Shown one piece after another: positions 33,196 to 44,599 of a stretch of 64,000 nt of DNA. Within the stretch, counting starts at the first letter, position 1, and each line of letters opens with the position of its first letter. The translations under genes were made by a program, and so were the position numbers. Below the pieces are notes generated by a model. That model ran no database searches, was not told the DNA's origin, and was given only the letters and a program-made list of their open reading frames with translations. The DNA is from Notospermus geniculatus (lineage: Eukaryota; Nemertea; Pilidiophora; Heteronemertea; Lineidae): contig NMRB01000946.1 in NCBI GenBank assembly GCA_002633025.1, positions 174,703 to 238,702 on the forward strand. The letters run 5' to 3'.

Positions 33196-33533
33196 ATGTC
33201 CTTTCGAAGAGGTCACACTGAGGCCCTATCCTTTCTAAGAGGTCACACTGAGGCCCTGTCCTTTCGAAGAGGTCACACTGAGGCCCTGTCCTTTCGAAGA
33301 GGTCACACTGAGGCCCTGTCCTTTCTAAGAGGTCACACTGAGGCCCTGTCCTTTCTAAGAGGTCACACTGAGGCCCTGTCCTTTCTAAGAGGTCACACTG
33401 AGGCCCTATCCTTTCTAAGAGGTCACACTGAGGCCCTATCCTTTCTAAGAGGTCACACTGAGGCCTGTAATGTCCTTTCTAATAAGTCACACTGAGGCCT
33501 GTAATGTCCCTTCTAAGAGGTCACTCTGATGCC
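33196..33533 (+). repeat. 30-bp minisatellite, about 11 units
   Basis: Eight consecutive 30-bp units (CTTTCKAAGA GGTCACACTG then AGGCCCTRTC) are followed by two 34-bp variants (AGGCCTGTAATGTC ending) and a partial one. Units differ at two or three sites. Because the unit is a multiple of three, one frame stays open and reads a repeated RGHTEALSF decapeptide; this is a consequence of length, not proof of coding. Confidence 0.95.
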
Positions 33534-35070
33534 CGGTCAGTGATTAACTGAGACAAGTTCATGCATCTACTGTCAGTATGAAGTTATTCAGAGGCTCAGC
33601 ACGTATTAAGGCCTGATTGGCTTTTATGAATGTGATACATCCTGATCACCAGGCTTTGGACCAATGACAACTGGTATAGTGCAGCTTGAAGGAAGGACCC
33701 TGCATATTGGAGTGTGACATCTTCTTAGAAAAGAAGTTTGTGATATTCTTGTGCACCATGCGAATGATCTGACAAAGTTGCCATCACAAGAGGATACTTG
33801 CAGTGCTGAGAGAATTTCTAACCAAATGTCGCCATCTCAAACCCACGGACATCTCCGCTAACAGCAGAGATTAGGCCTACATCATCGTACTGAATGACAT
33901 CAGTGGGATATTATTAGGCATAATATGACTTCTTTTTGTTGGCATGAGGCTCAGGAATGCCCCAGCGGGGACTACTTATTGCTCTTTTTGTCGAGAAGCA
34001 TTCTATATTCTGGCTGATCTTCTCATAGTACGATAAAAAGTTCTTTCATCTTGTGTTTGTGTCTTACCGAGAGGACAGAAGTAATTCTTTAGCGGATGAA
34101 TAAGTCTGCAGAATTGTTGTGAAGATATCTTAATATGTGATAGGATCTTCTCCATGTCCATCAGCGTTGACACGTATCCCGTTTGTCCAGTTTGCCCAGG
34201 TACAAACTTACCAAGATGCCTGGATGATATTTTTGTATGTAATGCTTTTTTGCTGTAACCTAATCTAGTGACTTGAGTTGGTAGAAAGATTAAAGCAAGA
34301 GTAGAAAAAGTAGTGGTTTGATTTCTTTACTGAGCCTAGACACATGGCAACCGTAGATGTACCCTTTTATGGTGCCATGTGAAGCAAGGCTTGTCGGCTA
34401 ACTTCTTTCTGATAAAAAGGTTAAAGCAAAAAGACTGTGGTTTATACCTTTTCTGCCAAGGCTTTGAAATACTGACGCCTTAGATCTTAGTGTTTACTAG
34501 CCATACGTACGTCGTTTTACCAGATCATCTTGAAAAGGTTTCCTGACTTGTTCTGAGGACGATGTGTATGACAGACTAACTGGTCCATATTGGTTATCCA
34601 TTGCCGAGCCTTTGAAAAGAATTCTCATTATGTAGATAGGTTTGTATTCAAATAATGGTCCGTATAGCGGGCAAATAAAACTGCGTTTGGTGTGTTTGGT
34701 TGTGATGACTAAGTCGACACTGACATGTCATCTGGATAATCGTTCGGTTAACAGTCAGGTCTCTGAGGTAAAGAAATGTCATCGAGGACAGATTGACCTC
34801 ACAATTTTTGTATTGTTAGTACTTTTGTTGTCCATGCATTAAGTTTTTTCTGTGAGTGGTTGCATCTTTTACTGGAACCACTAATTTGTGTTAGTGTCGG
34901 GTGTGTCAGCCCGAGTCAGCATCACTTCACGATATGGTTTTTGAAGAGCTTTTTTACCCTTCAGTTTATTGTGGTCATGCCATACAGTCAATATTGCAAG
35001 ATCCAAGAACAAAATGATCACGCCATTTTGTTTTGATTTGTTAGGCTATTTCTACATCCCTTGGTGACAG
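33534..35070. other. Intergenic stretch, nothing specific seen
   Basis: No exon, RNA or clear element. A weak direct repeat with GGTTAAAGCAA and GTGGTTT words lies at about 34285-34450. Confidence 0.5.
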
Positions 35071-35479
35071 ATACGACCATTAGTCTGCAGAATTATACAA
35101 AAGCCGATTCAGTAAATGAATCTGCCATTTAGATTAGGGTCACGGACAAGTGAATCAGTAGTTCTAGATTACTTCTGGGACAGTGATGTCCCCAAGCCAA
35201 ACAAAATTGTATCCGAGGCTAATCAGTGGATGGATGTTGCGGAGGCTGGAGCATAAGTGCCATCGGGTTGTAAANATACGACCATTAGTCTGCAGAATTA
35301 TACAAAAGCCGATTCAGTAAATGAATCTGCCATTTAGATTAGGGTCACGGACAAGTGAATCAGTAGTTCTAGATTACTTCTGGGACAGTGATGTCCCCAA
35401 GCCAAACAAAATTGTATCCGAGGCTAATCAGTGGATGGATGTTGCGGAGGCTGGAGCATAAGTGCCATCGGGTTGTAAA
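35071..35479. other. Identical 204-bp duplication joined at an N
   Basis: 35071-35274 and 35276-35479 read as identical, separated only by the N at 35275. This is almost certainly an assembly artefact (overlapping contig ends not merged), not a biological duplication. Confidence 0.85.
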
Positions 35480-35649
35480 TTTTTAGTTTATTTGTTCTTC
35501 CTCTGTGTATATTTAATACACTTGGGAGAAGTTGTCATTGCGGTCGTCATCATTATTTCCTGCATTGATATTAATCAGTGGATTTGTAGCTGCCTCTAGA
35601 GAAGTATTGAATCCATGACGAGTTACTGCACTACTACGTCTTCTCCAGT

Positions 35650-35877
35650 GTTCTAGCCAGGAATTTTTCCAAACAGGATCGGATGACTGCATTTTCCTAT
35701 GATTTTAAGGCCCTGGATTTTCAAACAAGGTGGGAGTGAAATTCAAACAGGGTGGTGTAATAGAAAATGCATTCGAAGTTACATTTTTAAACAGGCTGGT
35801 AAAATTTAATGGTGGTAAAGTGACCTCGGAATTTTGAACAGGGTGGTACCGCCCTGTGAAATTGGCCTGGCTAGAAC
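35650..35877. mobile_element. MITE with GTTCTAGCCAGG ends
   Basis: GTTCTAGCCAGG (35650-35661) is perfectly inverted at 35866-35877. The interior has repeated CAAACAGGGTGGT motifs. No target duplication is clear, so the class is not assigned. Confidence 0.6.
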
Positions 35878-35952
35878 CATTTCCTTAAAACCACAGCTAT
35901 TTAACCCATGTAGCAGATCATCTGCGAGTCTAAAGCCTGCCGCACACTGGAG

Positions 35953-36120
35953 CTGCTGAGCAAAAAGTCATTCGAGACTGTTTGCTCAGCAGTAGCTCAC
36001 CGAAGAATATACACACACACGCAAGCTTTTTGCCATGCGAGGCAAAAAACTCACCGAAACTACGCGCACATGCGAGCTATCTGCTGAGCAAACGGTCTCG
36101 AATGACTTTTTGCTCAGCAG
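35953..36120. mobile_element. Palindrome whose arms are themselves hairpins
   Basis: The left arm 35953-35998 and right arm 36074-36120 are inverted complements. Each arm is also bounded by CTGCTGAGCAAA..TTTGCTCAGCAG, so each folds on its own. Terminal CTGCCGCACACTGGAGC outside the arms suggests a slightly longer element. Confidence 0.7.
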
Positions 36121-36185
36121 TTTGCATCAGGCTTAAGGTCAATTCTTGACATTTGAAAACTGCATGGGTTTAAAAGAACCAAAGA

Positions 36186-36250
36186 TCGTGTAGTGGAAAC
36201 ATCCACGCCTGGCACCAGAGAGGTCAGGGGTTCAAATCTCGTGCTTGATG
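36186..36250 (+). mobile_element. tRNA-like (SINE) fragment
   Basis: GTGTAGTGGAAACATC (A-box-like), CGCCTGGCACCAGAGAGG (anticodon-arm-like, Gly-GCC-like) and GGGGTTCAAATCTC (B-box-like) are in the right order and spacing. The acceptor stem does not pair, so this is a tRNA-derived repeat rather than a tRNA gene. Confidence 0.45.
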
Positions 36251-36837
36251 TTGTACAGCATGTGATCTCTCCTTGGCATCGTAGGCTCCAGTTTCCTCCT
36301 ACATAACGTAAACATTGTCCGTTGATGAGTAGCTATTATAATGCTCTGAGTCGGCACTTGCACCCTGTTCACCAAAGATGGATGGTTCAAGTTACCATCT
36401 ACCATATCGACAGTACCCATTGGAAAATCAATTGCTTATCTTAGGTCGACTGGGTCTATGGCTTTCAGTGGTTTATTTGCTTTTGCTGAAGCAGGTTTAT
36501 CCAAGTCATTAGTTGAAGATTACCATTGGGATTTCTCATGTCCCTCAGCACCAGAATGGTCCACTGAATCAATAAAAGATCATTCCGGAAGCATGCCGGT
36601 TGTTGGAATCTATTAGTATTAGAAGGTTTCTCGTCGGAAAATGGTGTTGGATGAGATCAGTGTCTTCATCCAAGGTTTTCTGGATGAGATCTGACAGTTG
36701 GATGGACTCACTCCTATCACTTGCTGACTTCATGCTAAAGTTACAGTACTGTACTACCAATAATGTCTGGTTACAGTAGGCTACTACCAATGTCTGGTTT
36801 CATGAAAGTTTTTCTGAATCTCTTTTGGAGAGGTACT

Positions 36838-37020
36838 GTCGATAAGGAACATGCAGAAGTACTGCTACTAGAGGCGCCGTGAGTGATTGTACCTTTGTCT
36901 CGTCCATGTTGCACTGCCTCAAAGATCGTGATACGAAATTTTGCTTGTTTTTTATGTCTTCGGTTTGACCGCTCACAACGCCACCCTGTGGTGATAGAAA
37001 GTTGTGCAGGTTCCTTACTG
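36838..37020. mobile_element. Palindromic MITE, family G copy 2
   Basis: AAGGAACATGCAGAAGTACT, then CCATGTTGCACTGCCTCAA, then CGCTCACAACGCCACCCTGT and GTTGTGCAGGTTCC parallel the 5590-5796 copy in order and spacing, with many substitutions. Confidence 0.5.
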
Positions 37021-37029
37021 AGGTCCTTC

Positions 37030-39415
37030 GCCTTTGCCTTTATGATTTAAAGCCTTGGTTCAAACTCCCACTTGGGCCGGATCCGGTTCTGAATTCATAT
37101 CTGGATCAATAGTCGATCATTATTCTTGTGAGCGTGGCGGAGACAGCTGTATGTAACAGACTGACATTCGATGTCGCTGAGAGTGACCATGCATAGAGAT
37201 AAGATGAAGCGATCCCTAAAGATTTGTCGTGAATGAGTGGGCATATATTGACTATCTGATCCAATGAAGCTCGCCGGATGTGGAGAGGCCGTTTGGGATA
37301 GAAGGTTCTTTATGTGGGGCGCAGATGATGGGATGTAAATTGACTTTAGCTTGTTGGCTGACAATTCTGATTGACACAAGTTTTGTGTCTCTTTTGTGAA
37401 AAACCATCCACTGGATGGTGTATTGTCTTGTTTTTCACTTCTCACTACAAGTGTTCAGAAATGGTAGGCTACCAGTAAGGATATCTAGGTAGTTTTAAAT
37501 TTGGCCAGTACGCGCACTTTACTGAGGGGTGTTTTTGCACTTTTTGGCAAAGTAGTCAATGGTTTCATCAGCAGACCTCCTACGAAAAAAAGATGTTGGA
37601 AGAGGCTGTTCAAAATGCTGCTGCTGACAACTTATTACTAATAAAATTAATCCATATTGTTCCTTTGTTAAAAACTGTAGAAGAACGCTAATCACCACTT
37701 ACCACAAATCAAGTTAATATTGTGAATTGCTAATATCAATTTCAAAGAGAATATCCTTTCATGTCACTAGCACATGTTATCAAAGAAATAATAAGCTATG
37801 AAGATGTCTCAAGATGTGGAAAGAAAATTAACAGTCTTGTATTCTGCCTGTTTGGATCGCTTTTCCTCTGATGGAATGATGAAGATGTTGGCTAATAATA
37901 TAAGGTAATTAGGAAAGAAATGCTGAGAAAAGAAAATTGATGCTGATTATCTCTACTTTTCTCTCTGTGCTGGTTATTGGATTATAAAGAGGATTGCTTT
38001 TATTGTTTTTCTCTTCGGTTTGTTGTTGTACAGATTCATTTATGACATCTACTTCAAGTTAAAAACTTTGTCTGGCAGTTTTGAATGTTTCATTCAACTT
38101 CATATTTCATACTTATCAACTTCTCGAACAGGGAATGCTGTCCTGAAGAGATTGATGGAGTTGGAGTTTTTTACCCTTTAATCCTCATAAAATAAGTGCT
38201 GAAAATATTTTGGTTGTCAGTGAAAAAAAAATTAGTATACTGAATCAAAAGAGCCAAGTGCTGGGACGTTTTAAATAATGTCCATATTAGTATGACTAAC
38301 CATACATCACCTAATATCATTTCTAATTCTATATGATTGTCTCTACTGTGAAGTATCAGGTTCTATTGGGATATCATATGATAGTCCAAAACAAATGCTG
38401 CAGTCCATTTCCATTAAAACAAACTTGCGAAATTCACATCACATTGTTTAACTGTTCTCGACTTTAAAATTTCATGTACTTTTGCTTCCATCAAAAGTTT
38501 TAAGTGTGAACTTGATACCAGAAGGTTTCATGGATTATTCAGAGCTTATTCTCTCGAACTGCTTCACCCTTGAGGGAACGTTGCAGCCATTGTGCATTTG
38601 CTGTATGTGAGTGATCCCAGGAGGTTGGAGCGCTATTTAAAAACTGTTCATGTTTGACTGAAGTATCCTTCTTGCCTCAAGTAGTCGGCATTTAAATATG
38701 CAATATTCAGAACACTCCAATTTTGCCAGCTATTTCACCTTACCAACAGCAACCATTCTTGACGAGTCCCGCCAATTAATTTACTAGACGGCGGTTGCTG
38801 TTCTTTTGATGATTAGCAAACATGATAAAAAAACATCATTGGTAAAGTTCTATTCTGATGTTGTACAGCACTTCCAGTGTTTCAGTGTCATGCATTTATT
38901 GCTTTAGTTCCATGTGAAGCCTTTCTGGACCATCTGATTCAGTTGATCCTTGCTGGCCACGGAGTTCAAAGTGGACATTTAGGGTTGGCTTTTTTTACCA
39001 TAATAGCCGACAAGCAAACAGCCAGGAAATGTCAGGACTCATAGAGTGCTCCGTCTTTTTTTTCACTGTAATCATTAGTTACAAGCGTTCCCAGAGGAAC
39101 ATGTATAAAACAAGTCGTGCCATTACCCTAATATGATGTCTAACCCCCAGGGTGGAGCGTTTCATTTTGTTAGCGAAATTAGATTTACGGTATTCTTAGG
39201 GGGAAGAGGGAATTTGGTGATGAGGAAGAGTGAATGATGAGGAGATGGAAATGCTTGATGTGCCTCATTACACAGGCAGTAACGGCATGTAAAATGAAAT
39301 ATGAGAGAACATCTGACTCCGTATGGCGTCAGTTTCCAGCTGCTTGAGGTTTCAGGTTAGGACATCTATGAAACATTCTTGTGCCCTCTACAGACCGTTT
39401 TCAAATTGAGATAAA
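37030..39415. other. Intergenic stretch, nothing specific seen
   Basis: No exon, RNA gene or clear mobile element was found in this AT-rich segment. Confidence 0.5.
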
Positions 39416-39420
39416 CGACA

Positions 39421-39609
39421 AAGCTTTGCGCACTTCCGCCAAAATCTCAACCACAACCTCGGTCTAAAACTGAATGACTTAATGTAGACAACCCCACGAC
39501 AGTGACGCCGAAGACGTTGCGTCAGACTTGCCCACTGCTGAATCATGGATGGCAGCCGGTTTCAGATCGAGGTTCTGGTTGAGAATTCGCTGGAAGTGGG
39601 CAGATTTGC
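39421..39609. mobile_element. Palindromic MITE, family F copy 2
   Basis: GCGCACTTCCGCCAAAATCT and CTGGTTGAGAATTCGCTGGA with GTGGGC are opposed ends around a GACCCCACGAC-type centre. Its centre coincides with the start of the 2.3-kb duplicated block. Confidence 0.65.
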
Positions 39610-40383
39610 GAAATCGAGAATTGTTTACGGCCTAAACCAGCCTCACCAGTTCAATGTAACCCCAGCCAGGCATGGTCTTGCATATTACAAAAGCAGAACA
39701 AACTGTTTAGCCGTTTTTGTTTTCATATTAAGCATGCATCTAATAACTGATATTTTCAGCCACCAACATCATTATCAATGCAATTATCAGTACAACAAAA
39801 CACAACCCATTTACAGAGTATTGCAGAAATTTGGCGGAATTATGTATGGATGCGAATCTATATGCACTCATGAAGTCAATTCCCATGATAGTCTTTGAGT
39901 TGCAACTTATTAGCAATACGGCACATTAGCGAGTTAGCAGATAGTATCCCAAAGGTGTTTTAGCTTTTAACCTATAAACTTTTTTCGCCACTATTACCCA
40001 TTCTGAAGAGTCTTCTACCATACACACGCCTTTGAGGTGTGTTCTGTTATGAGATGGGGAGAATGAGAGTAATGGTACTCTGATGCAGTCAATATGCAGT
40101 AAGACCATGCAGAAAATCTATTTATGTGATGAGAAGTAAAACTACTTGACTGTTGTTGTTGTTGTTGTTGCGCTGTCGGCAATCAACTTCTGGCCACAAT
40201 TTGAACACTACTGCTAGATCAACTACTAGTAGGATTAATGTTTGATAATTAGAAGTCGCTGAGGAGACAAGTATTCTTGCTCTCAAATACTTCATGGTGG
40301 AAAATTTGTTGGAGTGTGGCAGTACCAATCCTGAACTCCTCACGTGACTTTACGTCCTCATTACTGTTGTCCATTTGCTGGCA

Positions 40384-40515
40384 AACAGGGCTGACCACAC
40401 AGAAAGTCTGATACTGCTTTCGGTGCCTATCGGCGGTTTAGTTAATGGGAAGATGCGTTAACTGCCGATAGGCGCCGGTTAGCACTATAGGACTTTCTGT
40501 GTGGTCGGCCCTGTT
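40384..40515. mobile_element. 132-bp MITE with 25-bp inverted ends
   Basis: AACAGGGCTGACCACACAGA..GACTTTCTGTGTGGTCGGCC: ends inverted with one mismatch, with an inner CTATCGGCGG/CCGATAG inverted pair. The second block carries the same element at 42694-42829. Confidence 0.7.
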
Positions 40516-41429
40516 CATTCACTCATTGTGTGAGAAAGATTGATGTCTTGTCAAGTTAGGAAAGTTTGTGAATTGAGGTCCCTGTCTTCATGCTTCTCTT
40601 GATCAATGGCTTCACAGTTCCACTCTCGTTGTCTAGAGGGCAGTATGTTACCTGTTAAATTAAACAGTTGATTTGTTCATTTCAGTAATGCACACACCAC
40701 AGATGAACGAAAGCGACAAACCCTGACTGTGACTGTCACATTTTATACTCATTTGTCTGTCACATTTTATACTCATTTGTCTCTCCTCCGTTCCATCATT
40801 GGATGTAATAGAATCAATTTTGTCTGCCACTTATGAAATATTCCTCTGCAACAGACAGAAATAATCCTAAAAAAAGAGATAAAACAGCGAATATTTTTCT
40901 CTTGGCTGTAGATTTGCTTTGCTTAATACAATTTCTATCAAATGCTCTAAGTAAATGAACAAAAAGCGTAAGTGCAGTTGCATGCGATTTGTTCTAGCAA
41001 TTTAGCTGGCACATCTTGAGCCAATTAATGCAGTGCAGCAACCATGTCTTGTGGTAATTGATTGCGTGAGTAATGACATGTACTTTGACGGGTGGAAGAG
41101 GTTTGAGGACAGGCACAGGATGTTAGACTAGAACCTTGCCTTGCAGCCTGTGGTACTCTACTGCATTATAAGCCAGCAGTATCTGTCGAGGAGTTTTGGT
41201 ATTCCAGATCCAGCCGCAAGTTATTTTTTGCAGGCCAAGTTGATTACCTCGTGGTAAGCTGGTCTGAGACGGGTGGATTATACCGTGGATCCCGTTCATT
41301 ACCTCCGAGCGAGTAACCTCGTAGAGTACATACTGTACATGAAATTCCTTTCTCTTATTCTCTTGAAATAATCGAAAAGAAAGATGCTCATCATGATGAG
41401 ATAACTAGGTGAAAGAAGAAGTAAGTTGT

Positions 41430-41703
41430 CAGCTGAGGGTAGAGAGCACTTTTAGAGTGAGTTGAGATCTTTTGTGTGTTCTGTAATCATAAGGTAGGAA
41501 TGGGTTGACATCAGGACCAGATCAGCTGAGGGTAAAGCACTTTTAGAGTGAGATGAGATTTTTTGTGTGTTCTGTAAATCATAAGGTAGGAATGGGTTGA
41601 CATCAGGACCATATCAGCTGAGGGTAAAGCACTTTTGGAGTGAGATGAGATCTTTTGTGTGTTCTGTAATCATAAGGTAGGAATGGGTTGACATCAGGAC
41701 TGG
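41430..41703 (+). repeat. Three 90-93-bp tandem repeats (block 1)
   Basis: Unit CAGCTGAGGGTAAAGCACTT..GGTTGACATCAGGACC. The matching array in the second block is at 43719-43995. Confidence 0.85.
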
Positions 41704-42693
41704 ATCAAAGAGTACTTTATCCTCCATACCATCGTGATGTTAATCTGTTTTGTCTTTGAGCAAGCATTCTTTCTCGATGTCTGTGCCTTTCAGGAAAGAT
41801 GCAGAATCTGCTAAAGCAACGACATACCATGCAGCACGGTTCTTTTTGGCTNATCATGGACGGCAGCCGGTTTCAGATCGAGGTTCTGGTTGAGAATTCG
41901 CTGGAAGTGGGCAGATCTGCGAAATCGAGAATTGTTTACGGCCTAAACCAGCCTCACCAGTTCAATGTAACCCCAGCCAGGCATGGTCTTGCATATTGCA
42001 AAAGCAGAACAAACTGTTCAGCCGTTTTTGTTTTCATATTAAGCATGCATCTAATAACTGATATTTTCAGCCACCAACATCATTATCAATGCAATTATCA
42101 GTACAACAAAACACAACCCATTTACAGAGTATTGCAGAAATTTGGCGGAATTATGTATGGATGCGAATCTATATGCACTCATGAAGTCAATTCCCATGAT
42201 AGTCTTTGAGTTGCAACTTATTAGCAATACGGCACATTAGCGAGTTAGCAGATAGTATCCCAAAGGTGTTTTAGCTTTTAACCTATAAACTTTTTTCGCC
42301 ACTATTACCCATTCTAAAGAGTCTTCTACCATACACACGCCTTTGAGGTGTGTTCTGTTACGAGATGGGGAGAATGAGAGTAATGGTACTCTGATGCAGT
42401 CAATATGCAGTAAGACCATGCAGAAAATCTATTTATGTGATGAGAAGTAAAACTACTTGACTGGTGGTTGTTGTTGTTGCGCTGTTGGCAATCAACTTCT
42501 GGTCACAATTGGAACACAACTGCCAGATCAACTATTAGTAGGATTCAATGTTTGATAATTAGAAGTAGCTGAGGAGAACAGTAATATTTTTGCTCTCAAA
42601 TACTTCATGGTGGAAAATTTGTTTGGAGTGTAGCAGTACAATCCTGAAGTCCTCGTAACTTCACATCCTCGTTATTGTTCCATTTGCTGGCAA

Positions 42694-42829
42694 CCATGGC
42701 CGACCACACAGAAAGTCAGTTACTGCTTTCGGTGCCTATCGGCCGGTTCGTTAATGGGAAAATGCGTTATAACTAACTGCCGATAGGCGCCGGTAGCACT
42801 ATCGGACTTTCTGTGTGGTTTACCCTGTT
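42694..42829. mobile_element. MITE, second-block copy
   Basis: Counterpart of 40384-40515 with substitutions and a TAAC insertion. The outermost bases differ (CATGGCCGACC..GGTTTACCCTG). Confidence 0.65.
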
Positions 42830-43718
42830 CATTCACTCACTGTGTGAGAAAGATTGATGTCTTGTCAAGTTAGAAAAGTTTGTGAATTGAGGTGCCTGTC
42901 TTCATGCTTCTCTTGATCAATGGCTTCACAGTTCCACTCTCGTTGTCTAGAGGGCAGTATGTTACCTGTTAAATCAAACAGTTGATTTGTTCGTTTCAGT
43001 AATGCACACACCACAGATGAACGAAAGCGACAAACCCTGACTGTGACTGTCACATTTTATACTCATTTGTCTCTCCTCCGTTCCATCATTGGATGTAATA
43101 GAATCAATTTTGTCTGCCACTTATGAAATATTCCCGTGCAACAGACAGAAATAATCCTTAAAAAAGAGATAAAACAGCGAATATTTTTCTCTTGGCTGTA
43201 GATTTGCTTTGCTTAATACAATTTCTATCAAATGCTCTAAGTAAATGAACAAAAAGCGTAAGTGCAGTTGCATGCGATTTGTTCTAGCAATTTAGCTGGC
43301 ACATCTTGAGCCAATTAATGCAGTGCATCAACCATGTCTTGTGGTAATTGATTGCGTGAGTAATGACATGTACTTTGACGGGTGGAAGAGGTTTGAGGAG
43401 CCACAGAAGATGTTAGACTAGAAACTTGCCTTGCAGGCTGTGCTACTCTACTGCATTATAAGCCAGCGGTATCTGTCGAGGAGTTTTAGTATTCCACATC
43501 CAGCCGCAAGTTATTTTTTGCAGGCCAAGTTGATTACCTCGTGGTAAGCTGGTCTGAGACGGGTGGATTATACCGTGGATCCCGTTCATTACCTCCGAGC
43601 GAGTAACCTCGTAGAGTACATACCGTACATGAAATTCCTTTCTCTTATTCTCTCGAAATAATCGAAAAGAAGATGCTCATCATGATGAGATAACTAGGTG
43701 AAACAAGAAGTAAGTTGT

Positions 43719-43995
43719 CAGCTGAGGGTAGAGAGCACTTTTGGAGTGAGATGAGATCTTTTGTGTGTTCTGTAATCATAAGGTACATGTAGGAATGGGT
43801 TGACATCAGGACCAGATCAGTTGAGGGTAAAGCACTTTTAGAGTGAGATGAAATCTTTTGTGTGTTCTGTAATCATAAGGTAGGAATGGGTTGACATCAG
43901 GACCAGATCAGTTGAGGGTAAAGCACTTTTAGAGTGAGATGAGATCTTTTGTGTGTTCTGTATCATAAGGTAGGAATGGGTTGACATCAGGACCG
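43719..43995 (+). repeat. Three tandem repeats (block 2)
   Basis: Second copy of the 90-bp-unit array. One unit carries an extra ACATGT, and CAGTTGAGGG replaces CAGCTGAGGG. Confidence 0.85.
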
Positions 43996-44599
43996 GATCA
44001 AAGAGTACTTTATCCTCCATACCATCGTGATGTTAATCTGTTTTGTCTTTGAGCAAACATTCTTTCTCGATGTCTGTGCCTTTCAGGAAAGATGCAGAAT
44101 CTGCTAAAGCAACGATATACCATGCAGCACAGTTCTTTTTGGCTGCAAGTGCAGGTTTTCCATGGTGATCTAACTCATCCCTTGATATGATACTCTTAAT
44201 TCATATACTCGGTGATCACTATTCCTGCCAACGGTTGTTCCAGCAGCCCCTCACATGAAATTCCCTGGCTACCACCTTGTTTTTGCAGGATAGGTAGAAG
44301 CTTAATTCCAAGCCCCATTTCAGAGCTTGCCAAGATCTGTATTATGCATTTATTCTTTTGAAAATATGTGTAGTATCTTGGATCAATGCTTTAATAACAA
44401 ACGAGTCTGGTTGCTGTTGCTTACTTTACTCACCAGAAATGTTAGACATTCTCTTCAGAATGTATAAACATGAGCTTGATTCTGGAACATCTCTTCACCA
44501 AAGGAGAGAGGAATCAACTGTTTTTTCATTGTTTGTGTGATCACTTTTTTCATCGGAATCAAACATAGTCAGAATTTTGAGTACGCGAGCCCATCCTGC

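Larger units (their letters stand above)
39542..44144 (+). repeat. Tandem 2.3-kb duplication joined at an N
   Basis: 39542-41851 and 41853-44144 are direct copies, a few percent diverged with small indels. They meet at the N at 41852, exactly in the centre of a family F hairpin. Each carries a 25-bp-TIR MITE and a 90-bp tandem array. The join suggests two haplotypes placed in series by the assembler; a true duplication is possible. Confidence 0.85.

Noticed and set aside
33145-33495. 116-codon frame over the minisatellite
   Set aside because: Open only because the unit is 30 bp; listed as a repeat.
33196-33533. CRISPR-like array
   Set aside because: Units are contiguous with no unique spacers, and the DNA is animal.
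39545-39898. Open frame repeated at 41799-42209
   Set aside because: It is conserved only because the 2.3-kb block is duplicated, and its N-terminal part is the family F palindrome.
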